Notes under the pieces: model-generated
Databases searched by the model: none
What the model was told of the DNA's origin: nothing
The model's input: only the letters and a program-made list of their open reading frames with translations
In this document: in pieces, positions 10,842-23,300 of the stretch
How positions within the stretch are numbered: the first letter of the stretch is position 1
How the letters are laid out: every line of letters begins with the position of its first letter
Source of the DNA: Hippophae tibetana
Taxonomy: Eukaryota > Streptophyta > Magnoliopsida > Rosales > Elaeagnaceae
NCBI GenBank assembly: GCA_037013495.1
Contig: CM072806.1
Coordinates: 24,762,001-24,826,000 of the forward strand
Reading direction: 5' to 3'
Length of the DNA stretch: 64,000 nt
Translations under genes and position numbers: made by a program

Positions 10842-13800
10842 TTGAGTTATAAATGTTGGTATTATCATGAAAAATATATTGATAATACTCATAGGGAAGA
10901 GATAAATAAGAATGTGAGTGGATTATATACATCTTATTGTAATATACAGACTGAAAATATATTTCATGGTGTTGAAGATGAATTACATGTGGATGATCCT
11001 GAAACCTTTAAAAAACTTCTAGAAGATGTCGAAAAACGTTGTATCCAGAATGCAAGAAATACACTAAAATATTGAGATTGGTTCATTTGTACAATGTGAA
11101 GGCAAAAAATGGTTTTCTCACAAGGGATTCACATAATTACTAAATGTACTAATAGATATGTTTCCTAAGGGTATTGAATTTCCATATTCAATGTATGAAG
11201 TGGAGAAATCTCTTAGTCGATTTGGTACGAAATATCATAAGATTCATGCTTTCCTAAATGATTGCATTCTTTATAGAAAAGAATATAAGACATTATATGA
11301 TTTTTTTGATGTGTAAATAATCGAGATGAAAGCATGCTACAAATGAGATAACAACTAAGAAAGGCATGCCTGCAAAGGTTCTTTGGTACTTTCCTCCAAT
11401 TCCTCATTTTCAAAGGTTTTCAAAAGTAAAGAGACCTCAAAGATGTTGACTTGCATTCATATAATCGATCTGATGATGTAGTGCTACGTCATCCTTATGA
11501 TTCTCCAAATTAGAAAGTAGTAGATAATTTATCCTCTCAATTTATATCTAATCTATGCAATCTTCATCTTGCCATTACTATTTATGGAATTAATCCACAC
11601 AATTCCCTTAGTAGTAGATATAGTTGTTGGCTAGTAATTATGGTAACATACAACCTTCCTCCCTGGTTGTGTATGAAAAGAAAATACATGATGTTAACAT
11701 TATTGATCTCAGGACCTAAACAACGTGGAGTTGATATTGATGTATATTTTCAGCCTTTGATAGATTATTTAAAGACGTTGTGGAATGATGGTGTAAATGT
11801 TTACAATGCACATAAAAATAACACTTTAACTTGAGTGGAGTCCTTTTATGGACTATTAATGATTTTCCTACCTATGGGAACTTATCAAGACATTTAACAA
11901 AAGGTGATATGTGATGCCCTATTTGTAGTGATGACACTTCTGTAACTTATCTAGTTCACAGACGAAAGATGTCTTATAGAAGGCATAGAAGATTTTTTCC
12001 ATCTGGACACAAGTTTAGATACCAAAAGAAATCATTCGATGGTGATGAAGATCATGATCATGCACTTGACCTTTGCGAGGTGTTGAGTTATTAAGGAAAT
12101 TGAATGGTATGACATTCAAACCATATGGAAAGATAAAAAAATAATACTTACTAATGGAGAGAAATGAAAGAGGTCAACTAATAAAAGGGGTCAAAAGGAA
12201 AATGTTACTGAATCAGTAGATCATGGTTGTTGGAATAAAAATTCATTATTTTGGGAATTATCTTATTGGAAAGACCTACACATTTATCATATATTAGATG
12301 ACATGCACATTGATAAAAATGTATGTAAGAAGGATGTAATATACCTGGAAAAACGAAGGATGAAATTAAAGCAAAACTTGATTTAAAGAAACTAGGCATA
12401 CAACCTGAATTGGCAGAAAGGGTGAAAAATGATAAGAATCGAACATACTTGCCACCAACATCATATACAATGTCAACAAAAGAGAAGGATGTGTTTTGTA
12501 AATGTTTGGTGGGTGTGAAAGTTCCTGATAGTTACCCATCCAACTTAAATTTTTTTATGTCTATCACCGATAAGAAACTTAATGAATTGAAATCATGACT
12601 GTCATATCTTAATATGATAGTTATTACTAGTTGCTATTAGATGAATTCTTCCTAAACATGTTCAATTATCAATAATTTTTCTTTGTTAACTCCTCAATAC
12701 AATATCCAAGAAATCTAAATCAATTGGCAAGTTAAACTCTTTACAGAAAGATGTTGTAGAGAATTTGTGTCTAATTGAAAATTATTTTCCTTCTTCTTTT
12801 TTCGATATAATGATTCACTTGTGTGTTCATTTAGTTTGTGAGGTTCAATTGTGTGGTCCTACTTACTTAAGGTGGATATATCCTTTTGAGATATATACGC
12901 AAGTCCTTAAAGGATATGTAAATAATAGAAATCATCCTAAAGGATGCATGGTGGAACCTAACATTGCTGAAGAGACCATTGAGTTTTGTTCTGAATACTT
13001 TAATGGTTACACTAAAATTGGGAATCCTATGCACAAGTTGTTCTTAGAATGTCACATGATCTAAGTAGGTAACCCTATGCTTGGTGGAAGTAAGAAATGT
13101 TTTATTGATCGCACTCGATGGGAAAAAGCACACCAAATCATTTTGGTAAATAATAATGAGGCACAACCGTACATAGAGTAAGTGATGACATGTTCAACCT
13201 TTTCATTTAAAATAAAATTATTTTTTATTTAACTATTAATGATATCTAATTCATATATCTTTAAAGACATTACAAAATGTATTTAAGCTTATTGAAGATT
13301 GATCCTCGTTATAAAAAAAGGAGGAGAAAAATGGTTGTATGATGAACATAAGTGATAGTTTATTAATTAGTTTCGCAACCATGTAAGTGTCACATATAAG
13401 AATTCATTAGTACTTCTATATAATGTTTTAAAACTTTGTTTTAAACACAGTTCATGTTTTTATATGCATAGATTTGAGTTGAATTCAATAAATCCAATCA
13501 TAAAATAACATAAAGTTTAGAATGGCTTGCACAAGGTCTAAAATTTGATGTCAAATTATATTCTATTTTCACAATTAATGGATTGAGGTTTACGACTCAA
13601 GCAAGGTACAACGTCCGAGTAAATCAGAATAGTGGTGTGAAGATGGTTGCACAAATTATGCAATTTTCCAGTTCAAAAGATGGTAATCTTTTATTTTATG
13701 ATATAACATATTATGGTATAATTCAAGAAATTTGGGAAATCGATTATGAGGTCTTCCATGAAACAATATTCTTGTGTGATTGGGTCAAAGATGTAATCAA

Positions 13801-14100
13801 TGTTGGATATAAAATAGATGATTTTGGATTTACCCTTGTAAATTTATCCAAGATAAGTCACACTGATGATCCTTTCATGTTAGCACTTCATGCAAAACAA
13901 GTATTTTATGTGAGCGATCAAATTGACACAAGATGGTCTGTTGTGTTAATGCCTCCACAAAAAGAGTTCTACCATTGTGATGCTTTATAAGATGATGACA
14001 TGCTTGATACATTAACCAATATTAGTAATTTCTCAAACAAATTGCCTAATGTATGTGATGATCTAGCTGATGATGTTGATTCTTCATCATGGACTTGAAG
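10842..14100 (+). pseudogene. TNP2-type CACTA transposase (Transposase_21 / DUF4218 / DUF4216)
   Basis: Pieces read in order along the family. The N-terminal part is at 10842-11075 (ending LLEDVEKRCIQNA). PKGIEFPYSMYEVEKSL to NDCILYRKEYK is at 11160-11290. The transposase core is at 11590-12090 (SSRYSCWLVIMVTYNLPPWL, MLTLLISGPKQRGVDIDVYFQPLI, then the region before the DUF4218 part). Next comes FWELSYWKDLHIYHILDDMHIDKNVC at 12240-12330, the DUF4218-like part at 12410-12600 and 12720-13060 (CGPTYLRWIYPFEIY..LKGYVNNRNHP), and a DUF4216-like part at 13560-14000 (ITYYGIIQEIWEIDY, LCDWV, GFTLVNLS). The frame changes several times: some changes may be introns, but internal stops and shifts (for example between 11075 and 11640, and between 12600 and 12765) mark it as dead. 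Its role was binding and cutting the element ends. Confidence 0.8.
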
Positions 14101-14249
14101 TGATTGTGAAGGAATATATATATACGATCAACAACCTTATTAAACATAATGTATGTTCTATATTATTCTAATAACTCTTGCATGTTTATATGCTTGGACT
14201 TAAAATTATCAATTAATTTCTATTTCATCATTGTTTGCACATATTTCAT

Positions 14250-15780
14250 GGATCCTAGGGTACTAGAATTTGTAGATCCAAATGATCCATTGGGGAATTT
14301 GAAAAGAAAGGGTTGGGCGAATATAATTGATGCTCTACTTAACCCATATGATGGAAAACCCATTCTATTTGATGCTAATGGTAATCCATTAGGGGAAAAT
14401 GGACAACAATTGAAATATTCTAATAGTATACTTGTGAAGTCATGTATACCAATCAATATAAATGATTAGACTAAGGTTGATGGTGCTAAAAAGTTCAAAA
14501 TATGGAATACCATTTGTGTAAGTCTCTTTTATTTTATAACTAATTACATATATTATATATTTTTTATATTAAATCTCATCTTTTGTAGTGTATTTTAACA
14601 AAATCATTATAAAGTCATGGATAAGAAAGTGTTATAAGATTACAAATAAGGCATGGAAGAAATACAAAACTTTCAAATTGGCCAAAAATTATGTGTTTTC
14701 ATATTTGGAACCACTTGATGAAGTAGAACTGTACAAAATCCCTGAAGAATAGCCCTAAATTGAACCCCAAGTATAGAAAGACTTCATGGATTATAGACGT
14801 ACAGATAAATTTCAAATTATTAGGGAAGAACATCAGAATATACAAATGCATATTATTCTTCCTAATCGTATTGGGAGGTCTTCAAGTCCTGAAGTTAGAT
14901 AAAGAATGATATTATTAAGTTAATAATTTATAAATATTTTTATATTTATTTTCCTCAAATTTAAGTTGATGTCATGGTTAATAGATTTATTTAATTTATA
15001 TTGGAAGCTTAATTGAGTAGACTGGTTACCCGATTTGAATTCTATATGGAAACAAAGACCCCCAAAATGAATAAGTCAAAACCAATGACTAAATGAGGAG
15101 AAGATAAATTGGTTAGTAATTTAACTTGATACAAAGTCCTTATTATTTTTGCTAATTGATATAATAATGTATGATATGTTTGTTTGCTTTATTATTTGTA
15201 GAGAGATGTTCAAGAACAAATAGCCAATGGTGAAATAATCGAACAACTATGGAGAGATGCTATATATCATGTATTTGGACACAAGAATCCTGGTCGTGTT
15301 AGGAGAGGAGGCCAATATGATGGTTATATGGAGTTTTTTAACATTCTAAAACAAAGCCTCAGATGTTCAGTAAAGAGAAGTACTATAAAATTGAAGTAGA
15401 ATTCAACTCTTTTAAGGCCTCAATGTTAAGTAAGATTTTCACTTTAAAAGAATATTAATCACAACGCATGTTAGGCATAGTAGTATACTACAATCCGGGC
15501 ATGCCCTATTGGCTAGGCATGTAACCATCCATGCCAAGCATGCCACCTATGCAATCTCATGGCGCCCAACCATATATCATATATGGGATATAGTCATTCT
15601 ATTAGTCCTCTCTTCATGCCAAGAATGCAGATGCAATCAGGTAATGGTTCAATATCTCCAATGCAATCTGTGCATTCTTGCCATCCATTACATCATGATG
15701 AATCTTTTGATGAGAATGTCCTTCCAATAGCTACCTCACATAGGAGTCATCTTCTATTTAATGAATCATTTGTGGTAAGA
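14250..15780 (+). pseudogene. Second CACTA gene: transposase-24-like and Met/Pro-rich segments
   Basis: An open stretch at 14149-14469 reads MDPRVLEFVDPNDPLGNLKR, which I do not recognise. After an intron-like AT-rich gap, 14620-14910 reads WKKYKNFKLAKNYVFSYLEPL, then a Pro/Glu-rich part. 15200-15350 reads LWRDAIYHVFGHKNPGRVRRGG, which resembles the end of the Ptta/En/Spm-type transposase (Transposase_24) family. At 15490-15700 the residues M and P recur (MPxMPPM-like), as in the linker before Ulp1 domains of some CACTA proteins. Several stops are present. The assignment is by resemblance only. Confidence 0.5.
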
Positions 15781-16189
15781 TTTTAAGTTTATGTAGATAG
15801 TCTATTATTTTTATTTTTTATTATATATTTTATTTATTATATATAACAGAATATGAAATGCTTATTGAAACATCCATCATCAATGGACTATGTTGCTATT
15901 GGAACGATATAACAATTGAGTAATGATCGAATGATTTATAATCAATATTTTCAAAATTATTGATGAATAGTAATTGATCAATCATTTCTCTATGATTGTC
16001 CACTACCTGTGCCTTTTATGCTACCACAGTCCAAGAAGTGGTTGGACAATATGTGGCTTGGTCGTTGAGTCAAGTTGTGATAAATTTTGACATGGTACTA
16101 TTTTTTTACTTAAGATAACACTTTTTTTTACTATTTCTATTATATTATTTTTCTTTTATAGTTACTAACATATATAATACCTCTTATTT

Positions 16190-17000
16190 AGTCTATTATA
16201 CCAGAATTAGTAAGTGTAGCACATTTAAGAGATACAAAGCAAGTGTATCATGGTAAATCTATGTCTAGTGGGCAATCATCGCGTACTAAGTCATTTAAGA
16301 AGAAGCAATGAAAAAAGTATAGTTATGATTATGCTATAAACATTAGAGAAAATCTTGGCTCTTTGATGACTATTGTTACGAGAAAGACTAGCATAAATGA
16401 TGGATGAACTGTGCCACTTCCTAGATAAATTTATGGTGTAGGCATTGGCCAAACATATATATCGATTGAGTTCATATTGTAGCTGTTTGAATATCAAATG
16501 ATCGATTTAAGTATAATTCAAGTGTGAAACAAGAGTAGGGGAATTTCCCTAAAAAAATCTCATAAGCTTATATGAGACAAAGTTATAGTATGTACAAGTG
16601 AATATTAATAATTTAATTAATTTTACTATTGAATAATAAAGATGTTCGAATATGGAAAATCAATTACACTTGTTTTTGTACGTTCCACAATAAAATGATG
16701 GAGTCATGTGTGGTTACTATGTCATGAATTTTATGAGCGAAATCATCATAAATATCAAAATTCCAATTAAAGATGTGGTAATCTCTTTTACTAATATTTT
16801 AACATATATAAGTTATTTTTTGTGAATTCATGATATTACATTCTTATTTTGAATTTAAATACATGTAGTTCTTTGGTTGGAACAAGTCAGGCTATGACCT
16901 GCAAATTTTTGATGATTTACGAGAGAAATGAGCAGAACACATGGTTCAAATTATATCATCACAAGAAGAATTAGGAGAATATTTTGATGATCTTGAATAG
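16190..17000 (+). pseudogene. Ulp1-like (C48) cysteine protease of the CACTA element
   Basis: The clearest part is DGVMCGYYVMNFMSEIIINI at 16697-16756, matching the Ulp1 catalytic-Cys box (xGxxCGYYVMxFM), with the Cys codon at 16709-16711. A following exon at about 16870-17000 reads FFGWNKSGYDLQIFDDLREK, then HMVQIISSQEELGEYFDDLE, matching the C-terminal end of plant Ulp1-like proteins. The catalytic His/Asp part upstream (16290-16680) is too eroded to place. Ulp1 proteases cleave SUMO or similar conjugates. CACTA and MULE elements often carry them for unknown reasons. The C-terminal part is repeated at 17499-17884. Confidence 0.65.
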
Positions 17001-17186
17001 CTTATGACAACATCATGGTAATTTTTTAAATGCTTTAATTTCTTTATTCTTGTTTATGAAGTTTGGGCAACTTATTTGATGGATGTTTTATTTGATGGAT
17101 GTTAATATGCTTATGTATTTAGAGGAATGAATTGCTATATGGACCTGTTTTTTGCCCAAACTTTATCTCATCTCTCTTACCTAGTT
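16776..17186 (+). repeat. Duplicated Ulp1 tail, copy 1
   Basis: About 410 bases starting at tggtaatctcttttac and ending after tttgcccaaa are closely repeated, with small indels, at 17499-17884. The repeat covers the last intron, the C-terminal Ulp1 exon and downstream non-coding DNA. Confidence 0.85.
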
Positions 17187-17189
17187 CCC

Positions 17190-17430
17190 TAGTATGACAA
17201 CATTATGGTAGTCACTGACCAACCAAGTACAGGAAAACCACCAAGAATCATCATATCTTCAAGAGTAATTATTGTTTCACCCCAAGGAAATACAAAAGTA
17301 TTAGTTTATGGGCACCAAAACTCAACCAAACCAAATAAAAAATCAAAGTGACACTTGAATTCATATTTAGAGCTCATTGTAGCATTAAAAATATCATCTT
17401 GATTCCAGATAACTACATATTTATAGACAA
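17190..17430 (-). pseudogene. Plant mobile domain (PMD) fragment, antisense inside the CACTA
   Basis: Read on the minus strand this gives DDIFNATMSSKYEFKCHFDF, then TNTFVFPWGETIITLEDMMI and LGGFPVLGWSV. This matches the core of the plant mobile domain (proteins related to MAIN and to the long form of phosphatase 7), whose hallmark is T.TF.FPWGE.TITLEDV. One in-frame stop precedes TNTFV and another follows the last block, so it is a fragment. It lies exactly between the two copies of the Ulp1 tail, in opposite orientation to the CACTA genes, which suggests capture or insertion. Confidence 0.7.
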
Positions 17431-17498
17431 AAGATTAATACAATGCTAATATAATTCCTAAGGGATGGGGTTATTATTATATCACTCCAGTGTCGATA

Positions 17499-17884
17499 TG
17501 GTTATCTCTTTTACTAATATTTTAACATATATAAGTTATTTTGTATGAATTCATGATATTACATTCTTATTTTGAATTTAATTACATATATTTCTTTGGT
17601 TAGAACAAGTTGGGCTATGTTATGTAAATTTTTGATGATTTACGAGAAGAATGGACAGAACATATGGTTCAAATTATAACATTACAAAAAGAATCAGGAG
17701 AAGAATGCGATGATCTTGAATAACATAGGACAACACCATGGTAATTTTTATGATGCTTTAATTTCTCTGAAGTTTGGGCTACTTGTTTGATGGATGTTTA
17801 TGTGCTTATGTATTTAAGGGAATGAATTGTTATATGGACCAACTATTTTTTGCCCAAAATCCATCTCATATCTCTTGCCTACTA
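17499..17884 (+). repeat. Duplicated Ulp1 tail, copy 2
   Basis: Second copy of the segment at 16776-17186. It again reads the C-terminal Ulp1 exon (IFDDLREEWTEHMVQII-like) and the same downstream text up to ttgcccaaaa. The copies differ at scattered positions, so the duplication is not recent. Confidence 0.85.
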
Positions 17885-18204
17885 TCCTTGTCATTATGTT
17901 GGTTATTCTAAGAAAACCAAGATTTCTCTCCTTGAAATAAAGTGAGAATATCACAAAATTCATGACAAAAGAGACGACATCATTTTATTTTTTATTTAAG
18001 TTATATATATATATTTATTGTATTTAAATTATTTTTTTGTAATAATTTAATTCTCAAGTAATTAATTAATATTTCATTTTTTAATTATTTCTATTAATTA
18101 AACTTTGTTAAACAAATTTTGGTTTTTTCTGCTATTATGTGATCGAATACAGGTTCTGAGTATAGTAGAAAATGAGTAAAATGTGTAAAAAAAAGATTTC
18201 TAGA

Positions 18205-18899
18205 TTAATTAGCTATACATAATTAAGTTTATAAAGCTCATAATTTTCATGACAAAATACATAAAATTTATAAAGAAAGGGGAAGAAGAAGTAATACACT
18301 TAATCTATTGATTTGTAGCACTAATCTTCTTTTGAATTCTTCATAAAATTATGTGTTTTTTAATATTCTCTTAAACCTTTTCTCTCTTTTCTCTCTTCTT
18401 GGTAGCTGCTATAGGTTTTTGATTCTTAATAGTGTTTGATTCATGCCATATTAGGGTTAGTTAAGAGGATAAATGACCAAATATTGGCTATTATATCAAC
18501 TCTTAAATGATCCAACAACTAAAGGTGAAAGCTAGATAAAAAATGGATTAGTTTTGGAAAACTTTGACTAGAAAAACAACGCTGCATAGGGGCATAAAAT
18601 GTGCCTACCGGGGCATGGTACTTGTTAATCACTAGTGAGAAAAGTGCATCAAGGCACCTTTTTTTTCTCCCGCTATGGCATGGAGCACTCTAAATGTATA
18701 CTGGAAAAGCGTGCCAAGGCACAAAAAAATGCCCATCGTGGCATGGACTAATTTTTCCTCTTTTATCTCATTTTCACTATATTTGATATCATTCCACCTA
18801 TGTTGAAATAATTAAACAAAAATCAAGCTTTTGATGATATTTAGCACAAAACAAGACAACTAGTTGGTTTAAAATAGGCTACATAACATAGAGTTATCA
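18205..18899 (-). repeat. Athila 3' LTR, proximal part (right of the CACTA insertion)
   Basis: It aligns by eye with 25340-26046 of the 5' LTR over its whole length, ending at gagttatca (18899). It contains three copies of a module built around a ggcata/ggcatgg pair (18590-18750). On the minus strand, 18900-18912 is a purine-richer tract in the place expected for the polypurine primer. Confidence 0.85.
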
Positions 18900-20379
18900 C
18901 ATCCACAAGCTTAACTATTTGCTTGTCCCCAAGCACATCTAGATCTAACTAAACTAACATGATATGGATATCACATTCATAAACAAATATCTATTAACAC
19001 ATGCATATTCAACAAAACTTGTCCCCCTCAAAGATTATACAATTCTATGACAAAGAGGTTCATATATATCCATCAATCAACATTCCATTTTTTGATGAAT
19101 TGCTTTGCATATGTGCATTGTGCATGATGCCATTCAATGCACTAATCTTGAAATCAAATTATATGAGCATGCTAATCAACTAAGTCTTAGAACAAGTTTC
19201 ATAAGTCTATTTTTCACATTCCTCTCCATTAATATAAATTATGAATTTAGCTAAAGATCAAAAGGATTTTGCATGCTTGTAATGTAAGACTTAGATGAGG
19301 GTAGATAAATGAAGACATATAAACTTTGTTCATACCTTAAATATCTTTGTATTCATCATGCAATACTTAACTACACTTGAGCTTTCACTTGATGTTCTAA
19401 TATATCCTATCTTATCATTTTTCATTTTTTTTATTCTACATTCTTTTTGTAACTTTATAACACCCCAAACTTATCTTTAATTTTAATCCTTTAATTTTAT
19501 TTATTATAATGATAATTGTGTTGTGATTTTTTTTAAAGAAATAGGGTACATTAAATTTCATCTCACTCTATAGCATGATACATAATTGTATTTTTCATAC
19601 AAGCTAAAGGTGTAAGGGTAAAGGTAATAGTTATTGGTTAGGCTTAAAATGTGACTTAAACATATGAAATGATTCTTAGTTAGGCTTAAATAGGTGACTA
19701 AAGATATAAACAATGATTTTCTTGAAAGGTTCAATCGATCCAATTAAGGCCTAAATTATTTCTCATGATAAATATTATTTAGGATTTGTCTTCAAGGGAT
19801 GATCAAATAGATTCTAAAATATGTACACCTTATTAACTAGTATAGCTTATCCTAAATTTTCTCCCAATAAGAACACCGAAATGAATCATGAGCATATGCA
19901 TAAAATTTAAATTAATCTAATCAAAACTAATAAGTATATCACATAATTAATGTAAGTATCTTAACAAGTATGTTATAATCCTTATCATATTCATGACATC
20001 AAACACTATCATTGAGTTCATATGTTTCATATAAGCATGCATGCATTTAGTTTTCATGTTTTCATCAATTTTTACCCAAATCATAATCAACAACTTCCTA
20101 AGAAAAGAAAATGAATACTAAACATAAAATTAGAGAACAAAGTTTCATCTCCTATATTTGAGTTTCATATTGCTCTTAATATGCACATATGAAAATGAAA
20201 GAATGAAAGGAAAGAAAACTTATTTAGCCTTGGCATACCACATTCTGTCACCAATGTTATCCAATTTTATCGAGTCATTTCCTTCCAAATTTATTCACCT
20301 GCAAAACAAATAAATATAAGTAAATAACATTGGGTTTTCTTCCAACAAGTGCCATGTTTAATGTCCTTGGCTTGAAGTT
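18900..20379 (-). other. Athila 3' internal region without recognised coding
   Basis: DNA between the integrase C-terminus and the 3' LTR. Many Athila elements have an extra env-like ORF here; I could not recognise one. The sequence is AT-rich and includes cttgtcccc words near 18925 and 19020 that may belong to the element's 3' leader. Confidence 0.4.
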
Positions 20380-23300
20380 TATATCAATTCTTACGGTGCA
20401 TCCACCAAGTTCATCACTGGTGTTTCATTAAGTATTTGGTCTCCATGATAGTGCTCCACTCTATTCCCATTGATCATAAACTATTCTTTGTTGTTGTTCT
20501 ATAATTTCATGGTTTCATGGTTAGTTACCTTAATGATGGTGAATAGACAAGACCATCTACTCTTAAGTTTTCTCAAAAATAGTTTGAGTCTTGAATTGTA
20601 CAGTAATACTTTCTATCCCGATTCAAAAATATGGTGCACAATTTTCTTGTCATGCCATCTTTTTGTTTTCTCTTTGTACATATTTGCATTCTCATAAGCA
20701 CTCCATCGTAGCTCATCTAATTAATTTATTGTCAGCATTCTTGTCTCACCAATTGCATCCATAGACATATTCAACTATTTTAATTCACAATATTCTTTGT
20801 GTTCTAATTCCACCGGTAGAGGATATGCCTTTCCATAGACTATCCCATAGATGGTGGTACCAATTGGTGGTTTAAATACAATTTTGTATGCCTATAGCAT
20901 CATCAAACTTTGATTCCCAATCCTTTCTTGAATTATTCACTATTTTCTCCAAAACAAAATTCATCTTTCTATTGGACACCTCCATTTTCCTACTTGTTTA
21001 GGGATGATAAGGGGTAGAAATCTTATGCTTAACCTCATACTTAGACAATAAATAATTAAAGGCTCTATTACAAAAGTAACTACTTCAATCACTAATAATG
21101 ATCCTAGAAGTTTTAAACCTAGTGAAAAAAATTTATTCAAAAATTTTAAGACAATATTAGCATCACATTTACTGCTAGCTATGAATTCCACCCACTTTGA
21201 CAAATAAACCAAACCTACTAGTATGTACTAGTCACGAAAGGATGATGGGAACGGTCCCATGAAGCCAATACCCCAAAAATTAAATAATTTTACTTCAAAT
21301 ATACTATTTAAGGGCATCTTATCTTTTTTAGAAATATTACCTTTCCTTTAGCATATATCACACGTCTTTACATAAAATTAGGCATTTCTAAATAGTGTAG
21401 GCCAAAACTAATCTGAGTGAAGTACCTTAGCTACTGTTTTTGTGCTCCTAAAATGGCCTCTATAGTCCGAGTTATGGAAATAGTAAAGAATACTTTCAAC
21501 TTCATCATAAGGGATACACCTTCTCAAAATACCATTAGTGCATTTTTTATAAAGGTAAGGGTCATCCCAAAAATACTGTTCAATATCATGGAATAATTTC
21601 TTCTTTTATTACCATGTGAGATACGTTGGAAAAATGTTGGCAGCTAGAAAATTTGCAAAGTCTACATACCATGGAAATTCAATTTAAGCCAATAAAAAAA
21701 GTTATGCATCTAGAAAATATTCCCCAATCACTATGTTGTCATCCATATTAGCTTCTTTCTCCAATCTAAATGAATGATGTACTATCTAATTTTCTCTCCC
21801 TTTTTATCACGGGTAGAAGGAGAACCCATCTTATCAATCTTAGTCTCGCATCCTTCTTTGTCATGAGGTACTTTATTACAAAATCATTTGTGTATTTATC
21901 ACTTTGGTTCCAACCAAATAGTATTTGAATTTCTCAAAGGTATACACAATGGATATGAGCTCATTTCTGTAGTGGCATAAGTCATTTTAGCATCACCGAG
22001 TGTTATGCTTGCATAGTATATGACATGAAATACCTTGTCTCTTTACTGCCCCAAAATAGCCTCAATAGCAAAGTCATTTGTATCACATATTAACTCAAAC
22101 GGCTTACTCCAATCTAGTATTACTATAATTGGTAATGACACTAATTTTTCTTTAAGAACTTGAAATGCCTTTAAATATTTATCCTAAAATCTTAAAAGCA
22201 CGTATTTTTCCAATAGATTTCATAAGGGTTTGGAAACTTGAGAAAAATATTTGATGAATCTATGGTAAAATCTTATATTCCAAAGAAAACTTCTCACTTC
22301 TCATACACTAGTAGGTGGTAGTAGCTTCTCAATCACTTCAATCTTAGCTCTATCCACCTCAATACCCTTAAGTAATACTTTATGGATCAAGATGATACCC
22401 TCATATGACATGAAGTGACACTTCTAGCTTAAAACCAAGTTGGTTTCTTCATATCCTTGTAGCACTAGGGTGAGATAGTATAGATACTCATCAAATGTAT
22501 CCCCAAAGATAAAAAAATTCATACATGAATATCTCTAAATGCTTCTCCACCATATATGAGAAAATAGATTATAGGTGCATTGCATAACCCAAATGGAATT
22601 CTCCATAAAGTAAAAGTTCCATATGGACATATGAAGGTAGTTTTTTTTTGGTTTTCAAGTGAAACAAAAATCTAGTTATAGCTAGAGTATCCAGCTAAAA
22701 GGAAAAAGAAAGAATGCCCAGCTAATCTATCAAGCATTTAATCCATGAATGGGAGAGATAAATGATCCTTCCTTGTTTCTTTATTCACTTTGCAAAAATC
22801 CATACACACTTTTTATTTCATGATAGTCTTGGTTGGTATTAACTCATTTAACTCATTCGCCACACCAGTGACCCCTTCTTTCTTCAATATATTGAATTGG
22901 GCTTACCTATTCATTATCCGATACTGGGTAAATGATTCCCATGTCCAACTACTTAACAACTTCCTTCTTTACCACTTTTTTTATAACAAGGCTTAATCGG
23001 CATTGTGCACCCTTGGTGGCTTTTGCTCCATCCTCTAACAAGACCTTATGCATCCTTATGGATGGGCTTATTCCATTGGTGTTTTCAATAGATCAACCCA
23101 TAGCTCTTTTGAATTTCCTTATCACTTTTAGTAGTGACTCTTCTTGATCTTTACTTAGACTAGCAGTGATTATGACTGGATATGTCTCTTTGTCACCCAA
23201 AAATGCATATTGATGATGGTTTGGTAAATTATTGAGCTCTAACTTGGGTGGATATTTAATGGATTCTTTAAACCAAGAACTTGTCTCAAGACACTCCACA

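Larger units (their letters stand above)
10451..18200 (+). mobile_element. CACTA (En/Spm) DNA transposon with Ulp1-like protease
   Basis: The left terminus begins exactly CACTAAAAAC at 10451 and is followed within 35 bases by a strong subterminal hairpin. The interior carries, in order, a TNP2-type transposase (10842-14100), a second coding region with a transposase-24-like stretch (14250-15400), a Met/Pro-rich segment (about 15500-15700) and a Ulp1-like cysteine protease (16200-17000). This gene set is known from plant CACTA elements. The right terminus, expected to read ..GTTTTTAGTG and to repeat the hairpin words, was not found. LTR sequence resumes near 18205 after a gap of about 440 bp relative to the intact LTR, so the right end and adjoining LTR were probably deleted together. 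It is degenerate and non-autonomous by appearance. Confidence 0.8.
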
